DNA from: Conexibacteraceae bacterium
GTDB lineage: Bacteria > Actinomycetota > Thermoleophilia > Solirubrobacterales > Solirubrobacteraceae
NCBI GenBank assembly: GCA_009785395.1
Contig: WQWK01000160.1
Location: 1 to 5,263 of the forward strand
Direction: 5' to 3'
DNA length: 5,263 bases
The notes beneath the pieces were generated by a model, which was not told the origin of the DNA, made no database searches, and saw nothing but the letters and a program-made list of their open reading frames with translations. Positions 1 through 5,263 of the stretch are shown here, piece after piece. The first letter of the stretch is position 1; every line of letters starts with the position of its first letter. Both the position numbers and the translations under genes were made by a program.

Positions 1-318
1 GCGAGCGCCAACATCGTGATGGCCTACCTGCAGGCACGACGGCTGCGGATCGGCTTCAACGGCCGCCTCGATTTGAGCCAGACGGTGATGATCAGCGTCC
101 GCATCCTCGTCGTCTCGATCCTGACGGGCGCGATCGCGCGCGGGGTGTGGGCGGGCCTGGACCGGCTTGCCGGCGTGTCGCTGCTCGGTCAGATCATCTC
201 GGTCGGCGGCGCCGTGCTGGTCGCGGGCGGCTTCTACATCTGGGCGATCAGCCACATGCGAATCCCCGAGTGGCAGCAGATCGAGTCGATGCTCGCGAGC
301 CGCCTGCGTCCGCGTTGA
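1..318 (+). CDS. murJ: C-terminal part of a MurJ-like lipid II flippase (5' end outside window)
   Basis: The reading frame is open from the first base and ends at TGA 316-318, giving 105 residues of a longer protein whose start lies upstream. Two long hydrophobic stretches are visible, roughly residues 34-56 (ISVRILVVSILTGAIA) and 61-85 (LLGQIISVGGAVLVAGG). They are preceded by a basic cytoplasmic-type linker (ARRLRIGFNGR) and followed by a short charged tail with MRIPEWQQIESML. A basic LR-rich linker ahead of the final helices and a tail of the R-I-P/R-E-x-x-Q type are typical of the last membrane segments of MurJ (MVF family). MurJ flips the peptidoglycan precursor lipid II across the cytoplasmic membrane. 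The downstream glycan ligase and glycosyltransferase fit a flippase that works on undecaprenyl-linked sugars. A Wzx-type polysaccharide flippase of the same superfamily cannot be excluded, because the diagnostic N-terminal half is missing. Codon use matches the neighbours. Confidence 0.62.
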   Translation, partial: ASANIVMAYLQARRLRIGFNGRLDLSQTVMISVRILVVSILTGAIARGVWAGLDRLAGVSLLGQIISVGGAVLVAGGFYIWAISHMRIPEWQQIESMLASRLRPR

Positions 319-335
319 GGAAGGGATAGCCTTCC
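319..335 (+). promoter_or_regulatory. Small hairpin over the only Shine-Dalgarno-like sequence before the 340 gene
   Basis: GGAAGG (319-324) and CCTTCC (330-335) are perfect inverted repeats of 6 bp around a 5-base loop (GATAG), in the 21-base gap between two genes. The left arm is the only purine-rich Shine-Dalgarno-like sequence before the GTG at 340. It sits about 15 bases from that codon, longer than usual. In a read-through transcript from the upstream gene the site would be paired, which could reduce translation of the ligase. The stem is short and lacks a T tract, so it is not a convincing terminator. Confidence 0.3.
327..332 (+). promoter_or_regulatory. Possible -10 box (TAGCCT) of a leaderless promoter for the 340 gene
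   Basis: TAGCCT matches the TAnnnT actinobacterial -10 pattern and ends 7 bases before the GTG start at 340. A transcript starting the usual 6-8 bases after the box would begin at or next to the start codon and have no leader. I see no convincing -35 hexamer at 16-18 bases upstream, which is common for such promoters. The six-base pattern is loose and the same bases take part in the 319-335 hairpin, so this is a tentative call. Confidence 0.35.
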
Positions 336-339
336 CGCC

Positions 340-1887
340 GTGCTGAGCTTCGCAGTGCTTGCCGGACCATGGCCGCGCCTGGGCGTGGTCGCCGCCGCCG
401 TGCTCGCTGCCATGGCGATCCTCGCCCGCACCGGCGAGCGCCGTGCCTGGGCGATGCTCGGCGCGCTGGTGCTGGCGCCGGTGCTGCTGCTCGACGATGT
501 CTGGCACTCGACGCAGCTGCGTTTCGTCCACGATCACCCGGCCGAGGCGCTGGTCGGCGCGGCCTTTGCCCTGGCGGTGCTGGCCGGCGCCGCCTACGTC
601 GTGCGCCGCAACCCGTGGCTGGTGGCGCCGCTCACGGCGCTCACCGTCCCCTTCCGGATCCCGATCTCGACCGGCAGCGGCGCCACGGCGACGACCAACA
701 ACCTGCTCGTGCCGCTGTACTTCGTGATCGCCGCTGCGGCGCTCGCCTGGCTCGTCCCGGTGCTGTGGCGGTCCCGCGCCGAGACCCGCAGCCTCAGCCC
801 CCCGAGCGAGCCACGGCCCGAGCGGCTGCTGTTCGAGAAGCTGCTCGCCGCCTTCATCGTCCTCTACGCGATCCAGGCGCTGTATTCGACGGACTTCGTC
901 AAGGCGCTCCAGAACGAGGTCTTCTTCTACGTCCCGTTCGCGATCCTGCTCGCGCTCCTGCGCGACCTCGACTGGACCCGTGAGCAGCTGTTGCGCTGCC
1001 TCGCGGTCACGGTCGTCCTGGCGCTCGCGTTCTCGCTGATCGGTTACGTCGAGGAGGCGACCAAGCACCTGTGGCTGAGCTCGAAGCTCGTCGCCTCCAA
1101 CCAGCTGCACCCGTACTTCACCGTCAACTCGGTGTTCTTCGACCCCAACATCTTCGGGCGCTACCTGGCACTGGTGATGATCCTGCTCGCGGCCGTGCTG
1201 CTCTACGACCCGCGTCCGCGCATCCAACTGGCGTCGCTCGGTGCCCTGGCGGTGCTGTGGGTGAGCCTCGTCTTCACGATCTCGCGTTCCAGCGTGGTCG
1301 CGCTGGCGCTGGGGCTGCTGGTGCTCGCGGTTCACCGCTGGAAGCCGCGCACGGCCGTTTGGGTGAGCGGGGTGGTCGCGCTCGTGATAGCGGGCGGGAT
1401 CTTGGTGGCGATCAAGCCGGCCGATTTCGGCCTCAACGCGGGGGCCAACAATGCCACCAGCGGGCGCGCCAGCCTGATCACGGGTGGGCTGGGCATCTTC
1501 GGGCGCCGGCCCATTCAGGGCTACGGCTCGGGCTCGTTCACGCGGGAGTACACGCACTTCGACCCGGTGGCGGCGCGCTCCGTGTCGGACTCGCACAACA
1601 TCGCCGTGACGGTCGCCGCCGAGCAGGGGATCATCGGCGTGATCGTGTACGCGGCGCTCGTGATCGCCGCGCTCGTCGCCCTGTTCCGCGGCGCCCGCGG
1701 CGACCCCTTCCGGGTCGCCATCGCCGCCGCGTTCCTGGCGCTGCTGCTGCATACGATGCTCTACGCCGATTTCCTCGAGGACCCGGTCACCTGGACGCTG
1801 CTGGCGATCGGCGGCTCACTGGCGGTCGCGGCCCGGGCGGCGGCGGTCCCGGAGCCGCGCCGGCGGAATCTGCGGGCCGTCGCCTGA
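340..1887 (+). CDS. O-antigen ligase / Wzy-polymerase family membrane protein
   Basis: This 515-residue polytopic membrane protein has roughly 12-14 hydrophobic segments, for example about residues 12-30, 70-88, 121-143, 194-208, 217-236, 270-289, 296-313, 316-332, 338-357, 427-448, 456-475 and 483-501. It shows the hallmarks of the Wzy_C/O-antigen ligase domain: FDPNIFGRYLAL (267-278), SRSS at the start of a helix (315-318), and a long extracytoplasmic loop (about 358-425). The loop contains NATSGRASL, GRRPIQGYGSGSF (388-400) and SDSHN (416-420); H419 is in the place of the histidine essential in WaaL-type ligases. Family members polymerise lipid-linked glycans or transfer them to an acceptor on the outer face of the membrane. 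Polymerase and ligase cannot be told apart by sequence alone, and the acceptor is unknown. The GTG start at 340 follows the previous stop by 21 bases; the TGA at 1885-1887 lies two bases before the glycosyltransferase gene, so the two form an operon. Residues 144-165 are a polar, proline-rich linker. Confidence 0.85.
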   Translation: MLSFAVLAGPWPRLGVVAAAVLAAMAILARTGERRAWAMLGALVLAPVLLLDDVWHSTQLRFVHDHPAEALVGAAFALAVLAGAAYVVRRNPWLVAPLTALTVPFRIPISTGSGATATTNNLLVPLYFVIAAAALAWLVPVLWRSRAETRSLSPPSEPRPERLLFEKLLAAFIVLYAIQALYSTDFVKALQNEVFFYVPFAILLALLRDLDWTREQLLRCLAVTVVLALAFSLIGYVEEATKHLWLSSKLVASNQLHPYFTVNSVFFDPNIFGRYLALVMILLAAVLLYDPRPRIQLASLGALAVLWVSLVFTISRSSVVALALGLLVLAVHRWKPRTAVWVSGVVALVIAGGILVAIKPADFGLNAGANNATSGRASLITGGLGIFGRRPIQGYGSGSFTREYTHFDPVAARSVSDSHNIAVTVAAEQGIIGVIVYAALVIAALVALFRGARGDPFRVAIAAAFLALLLHTMLYADFLEDPVTWTLLAIGGSLAVAARAAAVPEPRRRNLRAVA

Positions 1888-1889
1888 CG

Positions 1890-2927
1890 ATGCCGCGCCA
1901 GGCGCCGCGCCCGGCCGGCAAGCCGCGCCTGCTGTTTCTAAAGAGCCGCAGGGCCAGCTTCATCGAGCTCGACCAACAGCTGCTGGCCGAGCGCTACGAC
2001 GTCCACGAGCTCTACCAGCCCGGCCGCTTCATCGACCCCCGCAAGGTCTTCAGGGAGGTGCTGGCCGCGGACGTGATCGTCGGCTGGTGGGCCTCGTGGC
2101 ACACCTTCCTCCCGTTCACGCTCTCCTGGCTGCTGCGCAAGCGCTCGCTGCTGATCGTCGGCGGCTTCGACACCGCCGCCGACCGCGCGTACGGCTACGG
2201 CTACCAGCTCGGCGGACCGCGCGCCTGGCTGAGCCGCTTCGCGATGCGCCGCGCGCGCATCCTGATGACGAACTCCGAGTACTCGCGGCAGGAGATCTGG
2301 CGCAACACCGGGATCCCGCCGGAGCGGGTTCGTGTCGTGTACCACGGCGTGCCTGACGCGCCCGCGGCCAGCGGGCCGACGGGCGCGAAGAACCGCGATC
2401 AGCGACCCCTGGTGCTCGGCGCGGGGATCGTCGACCGCATGAACCTCGACCGCAAGGGCTGGCGCGCCTTCGTGCAGGGGGCGGCGCTCGTGCCCGAGGC
2501 CGATTTCGTGCTCGCCGGCAGGCACGCGCCCGACGGCGCCGCCGAGGAGCTGCAGCGGCTCGCGAGCGCGAACGTGCGCCTCACCGGCTGGCTCGAGGAC
2601 GCGGAGCTGGCCGAGCTCTACGACCGCGCCACCGTTTACCTGCAACCCTCCAAGCACGAGGGCTTCGGAGTCTCGGTGGCGGAGGCGATGCTGGCGCGCT
2701 GCGTTCCGGTCACGAGCCGCGCCGGCGCCCTGCCCGAGGTGGTCGGCGACACCGGCGTGCTTCTCGACGACCTGCGCCCGGAGACGGTCGCGGCGGGGGT
2801 GCGCGAGGGGCTCGAGCGGGCCGCCGGCGAGGGCGCCGGCGAGGCCGCGCGGCGGCGTGTGCTGAGCGAGTTCTCCGTGCAGCGCCGCCGGGTGGGCCTG
2901 TTCGCTCTGCTGGACGAATTGCGGTAG
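1890..2927 (+). CDS. GT4-type family 1 glycosyltransferase
   Basis: This 345-residue, apparently soluble or membrane-associated GT-B glycosyltransferase should transfer a sugar from a nucleotide-sugar donor to a lipid-linked or glycan acceptor in the cytoplasm. The N-terminal acceptor half covers about residues 12-160, with a hydrophobic patch at 72-92 ending in GGFD and the segment MTNSEYSRQEI (126-136). The C-terminal donor half (about 172-330) has LGAGI (176-180), the DRKG segment (187-190), FVLAGRH (206-212), LTGWLEDAELAELYDRA (231-247) and the EX7E motif in HEGFGVSVAEAM (E257 and E265). Together these are standard for the Glycos_transf_1/GT4 fold. ATG 1890 is chosen because it follows the previous stop directly (TGACGATG). 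The frame stays open far upstream, but only as a shadow of the ligase gene. No strong ribosome-binding site precedes it, so translation is probably coupled to the ligase. Sugar and acceptor cannot be predicted. A 12-base tandem repeat near the end gives AGEGAGEA. Confidence 0.88.
   Translation: MPRQAPRPAGKPRLLFLKSRRASFIELDQQLLAERYDVHELYQPGRFIDPRKVFREVLAADVIVGWWASWHTFLPFTLSWLLRKRSLLIVGGFDTAADRAYGYGYQLGGPRAWLSRFAMRRARILMTNSEYSRQEIWRNTGIPPERVRVVYHGVPDAPAASGPTGAKNRDQRPLVLGAGIVDRMNLDRKGWRAFVQGAALVPEADFVLAGRHAPDGAAEELQRLASANVRLTGWLEDAELAELYDRATVYLQPSKHEGFGVSVAEAMLARCVPVTSRAGALPEVVGDTGVLLDDLRPETVAAGVREGLERAAGEGAGEAARRRVLSEFSVQRRRVGLFALLDELR
2823..2844 (+). repeat. Short 12-bp tandem duplication inside the glycosyltransferase gene
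   Basis: GCCGGCGAGG occurs at 2823-2832 and again at 2835-2844, a 12-base period that keeps the reading frame and encodes AGEG-AGEA (residues 312-319). It lies in the C-terminal helical region, past the EX7E motif. It is probably a slippage-type duplication in GC-rich DNA with no evident function. Confidence 0.5.
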
Positions 2928-2945
2928 CGGCGCGCCCCCTACTCT
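2919..2945 (+). promoter_or_regulatory. Possible lepA promoter with TACTCT -10 box
   Basis: TACTCT (2940-2945) fits the TAnnnT -10 pattern and ends 9 bases before the TTG start of lepA. A weak -35-like TTGCGG lies at 2919-2924 with a 15-base spacer, slightly short. A transcript from here would start around 2951-2955, giving no leader or one of only a few bases. Position next to the start supports the call; the looseness of the motif and the atypical -35 spacing weaken it. lepA could instead be read from the upstream operon. Confidence 0.35.
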
Positions 2946-2954
2946 TGTGGAGCC

Positions 2955-4766
<1,812 letters not shown>

Positions 4767-4770
4767 CGGT

Positions 4771-4802
4771 CCCGGAGGTGGCCCCGCTTGGCCACCTCCG
4801 GG
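4771..4802. terminator. Bidirectional hairpin terminator between lepA and the peroxiredoxin gene
   Basis: The arms 4771-4783 (CCCGGAGGTGGCC) and 4790-4802 (GGCCACCTCCGGG) pair perfectly over 13 bp, with a 6-base loop CCGCTT. The hairpin starts 5 bases after the lepA stop and lies 14 bases past the stop of the convergent minus-strand gene. It is therefore well placed to end both transcripts. No T run follows on either strand, which is common for terminators in high-GC actinobacteria, where the stem alone is thought to act. Confidence 0.8.
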
Positions 4803-4815
4803 GTGAAGCGCCCAC

Positions 4816-5263
4816 TCAGTGCGGCTGCGGGACGATACGGATGTAGGGCTTCGGCTCCTCCCACTCGCCGAAGAGCTCCTTGGCCTGCTCGTTGTTGACA
4901 GAGCCGGCGATGATCACCTTGTCGCCCTGCTTCCATTGCGCGGGGGTCGCGACCTTGTGGTTGGCGGTCAGCTGCAGCGAGTCGATCACGCGCAGGACCT
5001 CGTCGAAGTTGCGCCCTGTGGTCATCGGGTAGACGAGGATCAGCTTGATCTTCTTGTCTGGCCCGATCACGAACACGTTGCGCACGGTCTGGTTGTCGGC
5101 GGGGGTGCGCGATGCGGGGTCGCCCTCGACGTCGGCCGGGAGCATCTCGTAGAGCTTGGCGACCTTGAAGTCGGCGTCGGAGATGATCGGGTAGTTGGGC
5201 GCGGCGCCCTGGGTCTCCTCGATGTCCTTGGACCAGCCCTCGTTGGCTTCCACGGGATCGACA
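4816..5263 (-). CDS. 1-Cys (Prx6-type) peroxiredoxin, C-terminal part (5' end outside window)
   Basis: The minus-strand frame is open from the window edge to its stop (complement of 4816-4818), giving 148 residues. The family is about 210-225 residues long, so some 65-75 N-terminal residues are missing, including the peroxidatic cysteine (the PVCTTE region). The visible part opens with VDPVEANEGWSKDIEETQG, followed by YPIISDADFKVAKLYEMLP, TVRNVFVIGPDKK, YPMTTGRNFDEVLRVIDSLQLT and KVATPAQWKQGDKVIIAGSV. The end is KPYIRIVPQPH. This order and the long C-terminal domain are characteristic of Prx6/1-Cys peroxiredoxins rather than 2-Cys AhpC. The arginine of TVRNVF (codon at 5080-5082) corresponds to the active-site arginine of the catalytic triad. 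The enzyme reduces hydrogen peroxide and organic hydroperoxides in the cytoplasm. A GTG at 5251-5253 is the internal Val of the VDPVE motif, not the start. The gene converges on lepA and is unrelated to the glycan genes. Confidence 0.95.
   Translation of the reverse strand, partial: VDPVEANEGWSKDIEETQGAAPNYPIISDADFKVAKLYEMLPADVEGDPASRTPADNQTVRNVFVIGPDKKIKLILVYPMTTGRNFDEVLRVIDSLQLTANHKVATPAQWKQGDKVIIAGSVNNEQAKELFGEWEEPKPYIRIVPQPH

Noticed and set aside
1071..1889. Upstream extension of the glycosyltransferase frame, adding 273 residues
   Set aside because: This part runs out of frame through the conserved ligase domain and reads as Arg/Ala/Gly-rich shadow sequence. Recognisable glycosyltransferase sequence begins only after ATG 1890.
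2360..2376. Inverted repeat GCCCGC / GCGGGC in the glycosyltransferase gene
   Set aside because: A 6-bp all-GC stem within coding sequence is expected by chance at this base composition. It lies in the linker between the two halves of the protein and has no atypical codons.
4816..5253. GTG at 5251-5253 (minus strand) as the peroxiredoxin start
   Set aside because: The frame continues to the window edge and reads V-D-P before it, giving the conserved VDPVE segment of Prx6 proteins. The protein would also lack its catalytic cysteine if it began here.

Overview
The window is about two-thirds or more G+C, with codons ending overwhelmingly in G or C. It carries four clear protein-coding genes or gene parts on the plus strand and one on the minus strand. 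Base composition, GTG and TTG starts, and TAnnnT boxes lying just upstream of two starts suggest a high-GC actinobacterium, possibly of the Thermoleophilia/Solirubrobacterales type. That placement is an inference; no rRNA or other firm taxonomic marker is present.

Layout. Positions 1-318 hold the last 105 residues of a multi-spanning membrane protein, best read as the C-terminus of a MurJ-like lipid II flippase. Positions 340-1887 encode a 515-residue polytopic protein of the O-antigen ligase / Wzy polymerase family. Two bases after its stop, positions 1890-2927 encode a 345-residue GT4-type glycosyltransferase. Positions 2955-4766 encode a complete LepA (elongation factor 4) from a TTG start. 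A 13-bp perfect hairpin at 4771-4802 then separates lepA from a convergent minus-strand gene. That gene (4816 to beyond 5263) is the C-terminal two-thirds of a 1-Cys (Prx6-type) peroxiredoxin.

How the parts fit. The first three genes form a cell-envelope glycan module: an undecaprenyl-lipid flippase, a glycan polymerase or ligase acting on lipid-linked sugar outside the membrane, and a cytoplasmic glycosyltransferase that could help build that glycan. The ligase and transferase are almost certainly co-transcribed and probably translationally coupled. LepA is a housekeeping translation GTPase that follows by 27 bases and may have its own promoter. The peroxiredoxin is an independent, oppositely transcribed peroxide-detoxification gene.

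No mobile element, CRISPR array, tRNA, rRNA or defence system was seen, and there is no gene-free stretch longer than about 50 bases. I do not see a new biological system. The points worth checking are the possible leaderless or short-leader promoters at 340 and 2955, and a perfect hairpin in a patch of atypical codons inside lepA.
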